From positions 1-27,181 of the IMG/VR virus record IMGVR_UViG_3300017750_000087: a stretch of 27,181 bases of DNA; one strand, written 5' to 3'. Source of the DNA: a virus. Numbering within the stretch: the stretch's first letter is position 1; each line of letters opens with the position of its first letter. This document shows, one piece after another, positions 7,704-15,651 of this stretch. The notes beneath the pieces are model-generated. The model did no database searches. It had not been told where the DNA came from and saw only the letters and a list, made by a program, of their open reading frames with translations. The translations under genes were made by a program, and so were the position numbers.

Positions 7704-7965
7704 GTTCATCCTCTCCAAAAGTTTCCTTGATGAGTGTCAAACGGTTGAACATCTCACATACCTGAAGGCCAAACTGTGGATCCTGAGTAATGGCGACCAT
7801 GTTTCCCTCTTGCAAGATTTCATAGAACCCTGTTTCCTTGTTAAGACGAAAGGCCCAGGGTAATGACTCCATAACTTCTTGTCGTTCCTTCTCATCATCT
7901 CCATCTAATTTGCTAAGAGCCTCAGCAAGTTTCTTCTTCCTTATTTCTCTAATATCTTCACTCAT
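7696..7965 (-). CDS. Hypothetical charged helical protein
   Basis: This is an 89-aa protein. ATG 7965 overlaps the stop of the upstream microgene as TGATG and has GAGTGG nearby; the longer frame to 8073 would overlap that gene completely. The N-terminal half is Lys/Glu-rich and helical (SEDIREIRKKKLAEALSKLD). The C-terminal half has a possible beta hairpin ('AFRLNKETGFYEIL') and ends in an acidic tail. No family recognised. Confidence 0.65.
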   Translation of the reverse strand: MSEDIREIRKKKLAEALSKLDGDDEKERQEVMESLPWAFRLNKETGFYEILQEGNMVAITQDPQFGLQVCEMFNRLTLIKETFGEDEHE

Positions 7966-8093
7966 CATATCCACTCGAATAATTTTGCTAATACCAAGAC
8001 TGACAATATTGTATTCACAGTAGCAGCTATCGTTCGGTAGAGTGCTAACTCCCCGAAGTGTGCTTGGCTCCAATGTTCTAACTCGTCACTCAT
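7965..8093 (-). CDS. Single-span membrane microprotein
   Basis: This 42-aa gene starts at ATG 8093 behind GAGAAGGA and ends in a TGATG overlap with the next gene. After a soluble N-terminus (SDELEHWSQAHFGEL), residues ~21-42 form one transmembrane helix (IAATVNTILSVLVLAKLFEWI). A copy of the recurrent AGAGTGTTCA motif lies 27 nt before the start codon, so it may be the first gene of a transcript. Its neighbour downstream but one is also a membrane protein. Function unknown. Confidence 0.6.
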   Translation of the reverse strand: MSDELEHWSQAHFGELALYRTIAATVNTILSVLVLAKLFEWI

Positions 8094-8140
8094 TCCTTCT
8101 CACTACTTCCGTTTCCATTATGAACACTCTTTTCACTCAT
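8090..8140 (-). CDS. Possible 16-codon leader peptide
   Basis: A 16-codon frame starts in an ATGA overlap with the primase stop and ends in an ATGA overlap with the next gene. It is hydrophilic (Ser, Glu, Lys, Asn). It contains the AGAGTGTTCA promoter-like motif, so it may be only a coincidental frame over a regulatory site. Confidence 0.25.
   Translation of the reverse strand: MSEKSVHNGNGSSEKE
8121..8130 (-). promoter_or_regulatory. Recurrent motif AGAGTGTTCA, copy 1
   Basis: An exact copy, followed by TAATGG, with 27 nt between its last base and ATG 8093 of the membrane microprotein. Purine-rich start and TTCATAA suggest a BRE/TATA-like promoter. Confidence 0.6.
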
Positions 8141-9243
8141 TGTGATTCAACACCTTTCTGATCATAGAATGCACACTTGCCAACGCACAGTCCTTGTCTG
8201 AATATGGTCGGGCAACTAGGAGTCTGATATTGCCTGTTAGATGCATGAACTAATTGTTCCTGGGTGATCTTCGGGTTGTAGTCTGCCCATTCCAAATCAC
8301 GAATGAAAATATGGGCTTTTGATACTGCATCCTGGGGCGTAGTCTTGCTTGAGGAACGCGGACGGGCAAAATTATGGAAGTAATCTAAGAGATACATGGA
8401 GAGGTAGGAGCGAGGAAGATGCGGAGGGTTATCACCTTTGGTGCAACAAGCCGCATCAAGGCAGGGTAAGATGGGAATACCAGATAGTCTTCTCGAAGAT
8501 ACCGAAATTTCCGCCGCCTCGAACTTCCCGAAATATCCTGTCATACCTGACAGGTATGGATTGCCAGGATCACTCTTGACAATCTCAATCTTGAGTCCCT
8601 TGTTGCCACTTGGTTTCATACCGCCCTTCGGGTTCTTAGCCTCCTCTGTCACATGGCCCCATCCCTTAGCCAAATCTTCTTCCGTGACAGGGATGCTCCA
8701 TAGCTCTCGTTTCGTATTGAAAGTATTCGGGATTCCAATGTGGCGATCAGGACGGAAACTCACAACGGGGTCAATAGTGACTAAATCCATGTCGCCAATC
8801 CACTTGTTGATCAATGCTCGACCAGAGAACAACAAGTCATTCATCTCATTTGTCGGCAAATCATACACTTGATCCAACATCACCCAAATATGGTAGCCAC
8901 CACCACTCATCCAGGTTGCATGACGAATATCATTCTCAGATAGGTGCTTGACTAGCTTGTGGGCATCCTCGGTGCATCTCTGACCTGCGGCATCCCCTGT
9001 TAGTTTGAGAATTTCATCTGCTCTGCCTTTGTCAAGATCAACTACAAAATGAGGGATGATTGCGGTGCTGTATTCGCACCTATTGCCATTCGTCTTCAAT
9101 TTCTTGAATCCATATACTGTTGTTGTGAGTTTGTCCTTCCCGTTAGTGACATTGACGTAGTGTTGGAGTTGCTCGATACTTCTGATGACCTTCCTGGCCT
9201 TCATGTCAATCTCACGGGGGAAGTGATTGAACAAATGAGCCAT
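8137..9243 (-). CDS. Fused PriS-PriL archaeo-eukaryotic primase
   Basis: This is a 368-aa single-chain primase; ATG 9243 lies 3 nt behind GAGGGAT. The AEP catalytic part has D-L-D at residues 69-71 (metal ligands), 'SGGGYHIWVM' with His118 (nucleotide binding), and 'DPVVSFRPDRHIGIPNTFNTKRE' (158-180) as motif III. The C-terminal ~110 residues match the PriL Fe-S domain: 'LPCLDAAC', 'NPPHLPRSYLSMYLL', 'ITQEQLVHAS', then 'PSCPTIF..GLCVGKC', giving Cys261, 344, 353 and 357 as likely 4Fe-4S ligands. Cellular archaea normally keep PriS and PriL as two proteins; fusions are known from nanoarchaea and mobile elements. It would make primers for viral replication, next to the helicase-like and nuclease genes. 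Confidence 0.85.
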   Translation of the reverse strand: MAHLFNHFPREIDMKARKVIRSIEQLQHYVNVTNGKDKLTTTVYGFKKLKTNGNRCEYSTAIIPHFVVDLDKGRADEILKLTGDAAGQRCTEDAHKLVKHLSENDIRHATWMSGGGYHIWVMLDQVYDLPTNEMNDLLFSGRALINKWIGDMDLVTIDPVVSFRPDRHIGIPNTFNTKRELWSIPVTEEDLAKGWGHVTEEAKNPKGGMKPSGNKGLKIEIVKSDPGNPYLSGMTGYFGKFEAAEISVSSRRLSGIPILPCLDAACCTKGDNPPHLPRSYLSMYLLDYFHNFARPRSSSKTTPQDAVSKAHIFIRDLEWADYNPKITQEQLVHASNRQYQTPSCPTIFRQGLCVGKCAFYDQKGVESQ

Positions 9244-9251
9244 GCTATCCC

Positions 9252-11423
9252 TCAGAAATCAAAGATTGACTTCTGAACAATTGATACCGCATCTTCTCTT
9301 TCAGTCATATTTCCCACTAAATCATCAACGATTTGAATACCTTCTCCAATCCACTTCATGACTGGAACCGCCATTGAATTGCCCAATGCCTTGTATCGAG
9401 GCCCATCGGGACAATCCTCGGGTGCTTTATTGCGCCAAACAATCTGCGTGTAGCCATCGGAGAATCCTTGCAACCTCTCGCACTCCAAAGGCGTTAGTCG
9501 GCGCACGGCCATGCTTTGCCTTACTGCCGGATAACCCTGACCAGGCATACCTCCGCCTGTGCTCAATGAGGTGTGAATTTCATTTTCAAAGACATCCCCA
9601 TTGCCCTTTGCAGTAATGCCAACTGCCAACCCGCCTTCTGCGGTCACAGGCGCACCTGAGTGTTTCTCATCGAAATTAGTCTGAGCTGCATTCTTCCAAT
9701 CGAAACCAATTGTTTCCTCCTTTACCAATGGGAGATTGCCTCCTCCTGTCCCTGCTTTGGCAGTTATGGTGGGACTGGTATCCACTTCGGAAACTTTTCC
9801 CTCCCACCTGCGATTCTCATAGACTTTGGTTTCTTCTCCGACTAAGTGACCCTCTCTCCCATCTCCTCCATTGGTATTCAGAGTCGAAGCCACATCCACT
9901 TCTCGAACCCTTGAGTCCTGGCCGTGATACTCATACACAATCGGATCTCCTGTGCTACCATTGTCTCTTGCATTGAGAGTGGGACTTACATCGGTCTTCC
10001 CATTAGGATTAGTCGGATCGAATATCTCGGGTTCTGTCACAATCGGATCTCCCGATGTATAGGGTGTGCTTGCATTGAGTGTGGGGCTTATGTTCTTGGG
10101 ATTTTCACGAGGCGACTTCGAGTCGAAAATCTTACTCTCAACTGCGAGAGGGGTGAAGTCACTAACTCCAGCCGCATTACGCCCACTCGCCAGAGTGTTG
10201 GACGTTTCGCCATCTCCTCCTCCTCTTGCATCGAATACCTTGCTTTCGGCTATGATCTGCCTTTCTATTCCTGCTCTCTCTCCTGTTCCCTTGTAGTAGC
10301 TTGCATCCAAAGTGGGAGCCGGATCATGCAATGGCTCAACAACTGCCATGAAATTGTCCTTGTCAGGCATGAACTGTTGCATACTCCTGGTCGTTAGAGT
10401 TCCAGTCTTGTCCTCGCCATCCCAATTCTGTGCGATGAATGTCTGGTTGTTGGAACCCTTCTCTGCTTTGACCGGCCCTGCTACTTCTGTTTCCCTGACC
10501 TCTGATCGTTGATTCTGCTCGAAGGCGATTGGCTCTCTGATTATCTGAGTAGTTCGCGTATCACCCAGGTCGAATGTGTTGAGCGTGTTAGTCACATCAT
10601 CCTTCACCCATGTTTCACAATCGGTCTTGGATTGCGCTCTGCGTGACTTGCGAAATATCCCTAACTCATTTGGCGGGACATCTTCAGGAGGGGGCGTTTC
10701 AGGAATAAGGTGTCCTGACGAAGCGTGTTGAACTGAGAGTTTGCCACCGCCACAGTCAGTATCTATCGTTCCTGTGATCTTAGGGATTACTCTTCTTCCT
10801 GGTTCGCTTTCTCCAGTAGTGCTTGTTCCAATGTATTCGGTAATTGCTTTCCCCTGCGCCTTGCTCTCCTTAGAATGCCCCTGCAAGCTTTCTCGCTCAA
10901 ATAATACCGAGGCGGCACTTCGCCAATCTCCTCCAATATGTCCGACAACGAAGACTCTACGTCTTCGCTGCGGGACTCCGAAGTATTGAGAGTCCAAAAC
11001 TCGGTAGGCGAACCCATACCCGATTTCTGCCACTTGTCCGAGGAAGATACCAAAATCCCTTCCTCCGTCAGATGACAAGAGACCTGGGACATTTTCAAAG
11101 AGGAACCACGTTGGTTGAATTTCCTTAACAGCTCGGAGGAACTCAAGGGCCAAGTTGCCACGAGGGTCATCCATTCCGAGTCGTTTTCCTGCAACCGAGA
11201 AGGATTGACAGGGGCTTCCTCCGACAACGAGATCTGCTTTTCCTCTGAACTCACTCCAATCAACCTCCTCTACATTTCCCATGTTCGGCACATCGGGAAA
11301 GTGATGTGCCAATACGGCTGAGGGAAACTTATCAATGTCTGCGAAAGCAACGGGATCCCAGCCCATTGAATGCCAGGCTTCTGATGCCGCTTCGATACCG
11401 CTAAACAGGCTGACATATCTCAT
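9252..11423 (-). CDS. DNA (cytosine-5) methyltransferase with large repeat-rich insert
   Basis: This is a 723-aa C5 methyltransferase, about twice the usual length; ATG 11423 overlaps the previous stop (ATGA). Motif I is 'SLFSGIEAASEAW', motif IV 'GGSPCQSFS' with catalytic Cys72, motif VI 'ENVPG' (110-114), motif VIII 'QRRRRVF' (152-158), and motifs IX/X 'RRLTPLECERLQGF' and 'YKALGNSMAVPV' near the C-terminus. Between VIII and IX, where target recognition resides, there are about 420 residues of degenerate repeats centred on 'SPTLNA' and 'GDPIV'. All catalytic motifs look intact. It may protect viral DNA from host restriction. Its recognition sequence cannot be read from the protein. Confidence 0.92.
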   Translation of the reverse strand: MRYVSLFSGIEAASEAWHSMGWDPVAFADIDKFPSAVLAHHFPDVPNMGNVEEVDWSEFRGKADLVVGGSPCQSFSVAGKRLGMDDPRGNLALEFLRAVKEIQPTWFLFENVPGLLSSDGGRDFGIFLGQVAEIGYGFAYRVLDSQYFGVPQRRRRVFVVGHIGGDWRSAASVLFERESLQGHSKESKAQGKAITEYIGTSTTGESEPGRRVIPKITGTIDTDCGGGKLSVQHASSGHLIPETPPPEDVPPNELGIFRKSRRAQSKTDCETWVKDDVTNTLNTFDLGDTRTTQIIREPIAFEQNQRSEVRETEVAGPVKAEKGSNNQTFIAQNWDGEDKTGTLTTRSMQQFMPDKDNFMAVVEPLHDPAPTLDASYYKGTGERAGIERQIIAESKVFDARGGGDGETSNTLASGRNAAGVSDFTPLAVESKIFDSKSPRENPKNISPTLNASTPYTSGDPIVTEPEIFDPTNPNGKTDVSPTLNARDNGSTGDPIVYEYHGQDSRVREVDVASTLNTNGGDGREGHLVGEETKVYENRRWEGKVSEVDTSPTITAKAGTGGGNLPLVKEETIGFDWKNAAQTNFDEKHSGAPVTAEGGLAVGITAKGNGDVFENEIHTSLSTGGGMPGQGYPAVRQSMAVRRLTPLECERLQGFSDGYTQIVWRNKAPEDCPDGPRYKALGNSMAVPVMKWIGEGIQIVDDLVGNMTEREDAVSIVQKSIFDF
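9513..10781 (-). repeat. Degenerate ~34-aa repeats inside the methyltransferase
   Basis: Residues ~215-637 carry about nine diverged units of pattern (I/V)FD...SPTLNA....G(D/G)..(I/L)V.E. Two neighbouring units are similar at DNA level: the 15-mer CACAATCGGATCTCC (+ strand) is at 9936-9950 and 10038-10052, and GCATTGAG is at 9970 and 10072. Both pairs are exactly 102 bp apart (34 codons). Outer units are more diverged and vary from about 32 to 60 residues. Confidence 0.8.
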
Positions 11424-12454
11424 CCACTCTCAACCTCCTCAGAGGGGCTTCTCCTTTTGAACACTCTGGATTCGGGAGGCATCAATGACTTCTCATATCG
11501 AGGACAGAATCCCTTGAGGGCGCACCAGGGTTCACAGATGTAATTGAGTGAATCACGAGGGAGCATGGGGAATTGAAGGCCATCCATGTCTCCTCTGTAA
11601 TTCCTATGGTATAGGAGGAGATCGCTGATGGAGTTATACATTAGTCCCATCTCTTTGACTCTGATTGCCTCTTTGCCTCTGAACACTCCATCCCCCCCTG
11701 TGTGATCCCATCCCCAATATGCAATCTCTGCATCGTTGAAGTTTGCCTTGCCAACTACATTCCCCTTTCGATCATACAATCTATTGTCGCAATTCTTCAT
11801 GAGGAATACATAGTATGCCAATTCCCTCCTCATGTGTTCCCACTTCTTCTTCTTATGCTCTTTGAAAACCCCCGTCTTCAGCTCATGGATATGATACTCT
11901 CCATTCTCATTGATGAATAGTCGATCAATCATCCCCGTGATGTGAATCAATTGGTCTTCATACTCAACCACTCCATGAAGAGTCAGCTCGTTGCCAACAG
12001 GCAGAAAGTAATCCAAGTTGCATTCCAATGCTCGCTCTGCCTCAATCCATAGATATTTTTTGATGTGTTCTTCTTCTCCTAACTTATACTGATCCAGATT
12101 AGGAATCAATTCCAAGAAGTAGTCATACAATGACTCGGCATCAAAATAAATTTCGACAAGTCCTCTTACGGAGTCTAAATCCACGTCATGATAGAATTGC
12201 TCAATGGCATCGTGGACATTGGTTCCTCGAATCATGTTGTCATTCTCGGGTTCCTTCACACCGAGGACATACTTGATGAAGCCCTGTTGAGCACAGAAGT
12301 CATACGCACCTACGGATGACTTAGTGAACTTAGGGAGGTGCTTCTCCGGTTGTCCTGGATGCCACCCATAGGAGGACACGAAGTCCTCATACCCCTCTAC
12401 AGGGATGGGGTAGGCATTACGAGGGAATCTCACTTCTAAGGTCACGACAATCAC
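11420..12454 (-). CDS. Cas4/RecB-like PD-(D/E)XK nuclease with Cys cluster
   Basis: This is a 344-aa protein; the start is a GTG at 12454 overlapping the previous stop (GTGA). The nuclease core shows 'RGTNVHDAIE' (His81), 'HITGMIDRLF' (Asp177) and 'HIHELKTG' (Glu191, Lys193), the H...D...E-x-K set of the RecB/Cas4 family. One N-terminal Cys (Cys54, YDFC) and three C-terminal ones in 'CEPWCALKGFC' (307, 311, 317) are placed as in Cas4/AddB, where four Cys bind an Fe-S cluster. No cas1 or CRISPR array is in the window, so a role in DNA end processing with the neighbouring Sak4-like ATPase is more likely than adaptation. Confidence 0.85.
   Translation of the reverse strand: MIVVTLEVRFPRNAYPIPVEGYEDFVSSYGWHPGQPEKHLPKFTKSSVGAYDFCAQQGFIKYVLGVKEPENDNMIRGTNVHDAIEQFYHDVDLDSVRGLVEIYFDAESLYDYFLELIPNLDQYKLGEEEHIKKYLWIEAERALECNLDYFLPVGNELTLHGVVEYEDQLIHITGMIDRLFINENGEYHIHELKTGVFKEHKKKKWEHMRRELAYYVFLMKNCDNRLYDRKGNVVGKANFNDAEIAYWGWDHTGGDGVFRGKEAIRVKEMGLMYNSISDLLLYHRNYRGDMDGLQFPMLPRDSLNYICEPWCALKGFCPRYEKSLMPPESRVFKRRSPSEEVESG
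11458..11467 (-). promoter_or_regulatory. Recurrent motif AGAGTGTTCA, copy 2
   Basis: An exact copy in the last codons of the Cas4-like gene, 34 nt before ATG 11423 of the methyltransferase; followed by AAAAGG rather than TAAC. Confidence 0.45.
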
Positions 12455-13710
12455 TCATCGCTCGCACCCTTCTGTGACTGGTCTGTCTCGAATACCCCGT
12501 CCTTTAGGCTAGGCCACCCATACCATGTGGAACCACCTCTCTCCTCGGGTGCTCTCTCAAAGATGGTGTGCCGTCCAGGCATCTCAAGGGATGTTCGATT
12601 CTTAGTCAGAACGGCAAAGGACTTCTCGGCTCCGGTGAGCCTACCAATGTCGTCCCTCTCCTGGTCGATATAGAGGATTACTATCTGTTGCAGATCACCA
12701 TCGCTGTCCTTCAACCACCCAGGAACCTCTTTGCCCTCGATGACATTTCCATCGCCGTCATAGACCGGCTTCATGTGGGAAACCGCATACACATGGACTC
12801 CCTTTGACATCAATGATTGCCACACTAAGGTAGCAGCTCGATAGCGAGTCTTACGAACGCCCCAACTGAATCTTGATACTCTCTTAGTGGCTACGCCAAC
12901 GGCATCATTCCCAAGTCCCAAGTCATAGATCTTCATGACGTTCTCACAAACATCCTTGAATTTGTCTGCACCATCGAATAGTAGTGTCTTGAGATATGGC
13001 TTTGGCATCTTCCCATGCTTCTTGTAATGGGCTAATTGGGCATCCACTTGCTCATTAGCCATCTTGAGGAGTTTCATTGTCCTCTCATATGTGGCTAAGT
13101 AGTCAATCTGATCTTGAATCTCAACATCGGTATTCATCACAATCGGGTCGAAGATGATTATGTTCTTCTTTCCTCTATGATGTGCGTGTTTGGAAGTCTT
13201 TCCGCCCCTGTCGTAGTCAATGTGCCAAACCTCTGCCCCTTCTGCCAATTCCTCATCAGACAGAGAGTCAAGGATTAATCCACTCTTCCCCGAGCCTGGT
13301 GGGCCAGCGAGTCCACACAGAACATAATTCTCCAAGTTATCTAGGAAGTCATGACCTTCTCTCTCTGCATCCAATTCTGCCCATAGTGGGTTGTTGCTTC
13401 TCGTTGCTTCAACGATTTGCTTGAGGGGAGTCTTAGGGACTGTATGATTCACAGGTTCCTCAACAGTAGTCTTTGCCCAGGGGAGTGATGAAGCAGGTTC
13501 GGCTTCTTCTGCCTTCTCTTCTTCACCGAACATTCGGTTGTCTATCTCTTCGAGTGACATTCCCTCTGTATCAAAATCCGGTTCTTCGATCTTCTCGTTC
13601 CACACGTTCTTCTTGACCGGAGCAGGGGCTGGCTTGGGAGCTGCCCCATCTGACTCTCCGGTTGTGGTGTCCTTCTTGGTGAACCATCCAAATCCTGAAT
13701 CATCTGACAT
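12451..13710 (-). CDS. RecA-core ATPase, Sak4-like recombinase
   Basis: This is a 419-aa protein starting at a TAATG overlap (13710). The first ~110 residues are a low-complexity, acidic/Pro-rich region. The RecA core then has Walker A 'GLAGPPGSGKS' (133-143), 'VWHIDYDRGG' (160s) and Walker B 'KTLLFDGAD' (241-249), followed by 'GVHVYAVSHMKP' and 'KSFAVLTKNRT'. This is the layout of phage Sak4/AAA_24 ATPases, which act as single-strand annealing/exchange recombinases, usually with a single-strand DNA-binding protein. The gene lies between an OB-fold candidate and a Cas4-like nuclease, which fits a recombination module. RadA is less likely because the N-terminal HhH domain is missing. Confidence 0.75.
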   Translation of the reverse strand: MSDDSGFGWFTKKDTTTGESDGAAPKPAPAPVKKNVWNEKIEEPDFDTEGMSLEEIDNRMFGEEEKAEEAEPASSLPWAKTTVEEPVNHTVPKTPLKQIVEATRSNNPLWAELDAEREGHDFLDNLENYVLCGLAGPPGSGKSGLILDSLSDEELAEGAEVWHIDYDRGGKTSKHAHHRGKKNIIIFDPIVMNTDVEIQDQIDYLATYERTMKLLKMANEQVDAQLAHYKKHGKMPKPYLKTLLFDGADKFKDVCENVMKIYDLGLGNDAVGVATKRVSRFSWGVRKTRYRAATLVWQSLMSKGVHVYAVSHMKPVYDGDGNVIEGKEVPGWLKDSDGDLQQIVILYIDQERDDIGRLTGAEKSFAVLTKNRTSLEMPGRHTIFERAPEERGGSTWYGWPSLKDGVFETDQSQKGASDE

Positions 13711-13895
13711 TACTGATTCCCCCTTATCTGATCGGCAACCGTTAGTAGTGCGGCTACGACATGGAGATTTGAATAATCAATCTGTAAGTGTCCGAACAAA
13801 GCCATCATACTGTGGCCTTGTAGTTGTTCGGCATCACCATCTCTTCTGAGCCATGCAATATAGTCTAGGAATGTGCTTGCTATCTCCTCTTGCAT
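13710..13895 (-). CDS. Small helical hypothetical protein
   Basis: This is a 61-aa protein; ATG 13895 lies two bases past the upstream stop, with GGAGTGA before it. It is mostly helical ('EEIASTFLDYIAWLRRDG', 'NLHVVAALLTVADQI'), with no Cys. It sits between the OB-fold candidate and the Sak4-like gene and may be a small partner of either. No family recognised. Confidence 0.7.
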   Translation of the reverse strand: MQEEIASTFLDYIAWLRRDGDAEQLQGHSMMALFGHLQIDYSNLHVVAALLTVADQIRGNQ

Positions 13896-13897
13896 TC

Positions 13898-15232
13898 TCA
13901 GTCACTCCTGAATCCGCCAAGCGAACCCAGGTCGTTCGTGTCGTCAGGAACGGCGGCGGCAATCCGACTCCTGTTTGGTATAGCATAGATGTTCAGAACA
14001 TCGGCATCGAGCATCTGCTCTCCTGTGGTGTTGTTCTCCCATGTTCGCGTCTTGATCACGGCGAAGACTTGGGTTCCGGCGGTGTAATCGAGCCACTCTT
14101 CATCCCTCTTGACCTGGAAGGCATGGAAGTCCTCAATGAGCCTCCTTGAGACTGACAGATAGATAGCGGCAGAAGCATCCTCACGGCGTATAGCCTGGCT
14201 GAAAACGGACATACGGTGTTGCCCCCCACCTTCGGCGGAAAGCCCGTAAATCTTGTCTTCTCGACCTGCGTGATCCATGTAGTCCACCGTCCCTCTGATG
14301 GTGAATGTCGGCCCAACGAAACGTCCTGAATTGAGCTGAGTCTTGTTGTCATCATGATAGTCATGAACATCTCCCAAGTCTGGAACGAAGTTTCCGAATT
14401 GGACGAGTATCTGTGCAGGGTCGAAGATCTCCCCTGCCGCTTCTCTCATATCCTCGGGCAACCATCCAAGACCATAGGCTGGACTGATGTTGTTTGCCTT
14501 TAGGATAGGCGTAGTCTTGTCGAACCAAGATACGTCCTCCTCTGCCTGGAAAGAGATAGGCTCGTTAAGCCTGAGATCAACGTGTGCGGCATCAAACGAG
14601 CATTCTAGTATGATTGGGCTTCCGAAACCCTTTGCCTTGAAATCTGCCTCAGAGGCTACGATGCACAACCACTCTTGCTTGTATGAGTAAGCGGGCTTCG
14701 GGCCTCTTGGGCCACCGAGAAGTGCAATGCAGTATTTCTCACCAGGAACGGAAATCGCCCAGGGTGGAATATCAGTTTCCGGCGTATCTGCATCGAAGTG
14801 AACCTCGCTATCCTGAGCATCCCAAACGCGCCATGCACCCTCGTGGTATGCACCTCTGCCGATAGGGACTACTCTGTCGTCAGAGTATGGCTGAATGCCA
14901 TTCTTTAGAACGTAGTCAATCCCTTGATACTTCAACTGTTCAATAGCCTTCTCTCTCTGTCGGCCCATTAGGTCAGTCCGACCATTGTTGCCGATTATCA
15001 CACCGACATACTTGGTTCCAGAACCTGATCCTGCATTCCTTCGCCTGTATGTGACCTCGAATCCATCAACCAAGTATTCAGAATGCTCGTCATCACTAAT
15101 CTTTGACAAGTCACCTTCAAACTCTTCAAACTCCTCTGGTCGTTCTTCCTTCCACCACTCGTGAAACTTCTCTATTGTTTCCTGTGGTGTCCATCCCATT
15201 ATATCTTCAACTCTCTTCAATCCATCTGCCAT
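13898..15232 (-). CDS. Putative OB-fold single-strand DNA-binding (RPA-like) protein
   Basis: This is a 444-aa protein; ATG 15232 lies behind AAGGAGATG, overlapping the upstream gene by 16 bp. The N-terminus is acidic and helical ('WTPQETIEKFHEWWKEERPE'); several beta-rich segments follow ('FTIRGTVDYMD', 'GTQVFAVIKTRTWENN...DADVLNIYAIP'), the last with the strand order typical of OB folds. No zinc motif is seen. Position next to a Sak4-like ATPase supports a single-strand DNA-binding role, because such pairs are common in viruses. I assign this only tentatively; the ends of the protein are low-complexity. Confidence 0.5.
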   Translation of the reverse strand: MADGLKRVEDIMGWTPQETIEKFHEWWKEERPEEFEEFEGDLSKISDDEHSEYLVDGFEVTYRRRNAGSGSGTKYVGVIIGNNGRTDLMGRQREKAIEQLKYQGIDYVLKNGIQPYSDDRVVPIGRGAYHEGAWRVWDAQDSEVHFDADTPETDIPPWAISVPGEKYCIALLGGPRGPKPAYSYKQEWLCIVASEADFKAKGFGSPIILECSFDAAHVDLRLNEPISFQAEEDVSWFDKTTPILKANNISPAYGLGWLPEDMREAAGEIFDPAQILVQFGNFVPDLGDVHDYHDDNKTQLNSGRFVGPTFTIRGTVDYMDHAGREDKIYGLSAEGGGQHRMSVFSQAIRREDASAAIYLSVSRRLIEDFHAFQVKRDEEWLDYTAGTQVFAVIKTRTWENNTTGEQMLDADVLNIYAIPNRSRIAAAVPDDTNDLGSLGGFRSD

Positions 15233-15651
15233 TCATCATCATCTCCTTTGTTGGGTTCTCTCCGTGCGTGGTGAGGGTTATGAACACTCTCATATTTGTT
15301 CAGCATCTCAAGGACTTTGACTACATCCTCATGTGTGCGTGGTTGTTCAATGATGCCGTTGAGATCCCTAACCGCTTGGAGTCCCTGGCTTGTGGATGAC
15401 AGGTCATCCAGGCCGTTGATTATGTTGAGGATCCTGGTTATCTCCTCGGTGTCGGAGTATGTCAGGCGGACGGTTAGACCATGTGATTCAAGTGCTCTTT
15501 GAATCCCAGGCTTGATTATTGTGAACCACAGCTCGGGCCTTATTTGATAGCCGCATTTCCTCTCCGTTGTTCTGACGCATTTGATGCCGCCTCGGATGAG
15601 TGAAGCGAGGATGACAACATCACGATCATCCTGGTTGAGAATCCCCGACAT
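15217..15651 (-). CDS. Degenerate LAGLIDADG-like protein, hypothetical
   Basis: This is a 144-aa protein; ATG 15651 lies behind GGAGG and overlaps the ligase-like gene by 26 bp. Residues 15-25 (LASLIRGGIKC) followed by 'TTERKCGYQIRPELWFTI' align by eye with the LAGLIDADG motif and the first beta strands of homing endonucleases, but the catalytic acid of the motif is replaced (IRGG instead of IDxDG). The C-terminal part is helical and charged. If the match is right, this is a catalytically dead descendant used for DNA binding; otherwise function is unknown. A recurrent AGAGTGTTCA motif lies in its last codons. Confidence 0.55.
   Translation of the reverse strand: MSGILNQDDRDVVILASLIRGGIKCVRTTERKCGYQIRPELWFTIIKPGIQRALESHGLTVRLTYSDTEEITRILNIINGLDDLSSTSQGLQAVRDLNGIIEQPRTHEDVVKVLEMLNKYESVHNPHHARREPNKGDDDEWQMD
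15281..15290 (-). promoter_or_regulatory. Recurrent motif AGAGTGTTCA, copy 3
   Basis: An exact copy followed by TAACCC, in the end of the LAGLIDADG-like gene, 48 nt before ATG 15232 of the OB-fold candidate, leaving room for a leader with AAGGAG. Confidence 0.55.

Noticed and set aside
10787-11263. 158-codon open frame on the - strand inside the methyltransferase gene
   Set aside because: It lies in another frame over the conserved motifs IV-VIII, whose coding is certain; composition is that of a shifted frame.
11420-12454. CRISPR adaptation module
   Set aside because: The nuclease is Cas4-like, but no cas1, cas2 or repeat-spacer array is present in the window.
14351-14363. ATGAACATCTC words (also at 22556) as further copies of the recurrent motif
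   Set aside because: They differ at core positions, lie deep inside genes and have no start codon at the expected distance.
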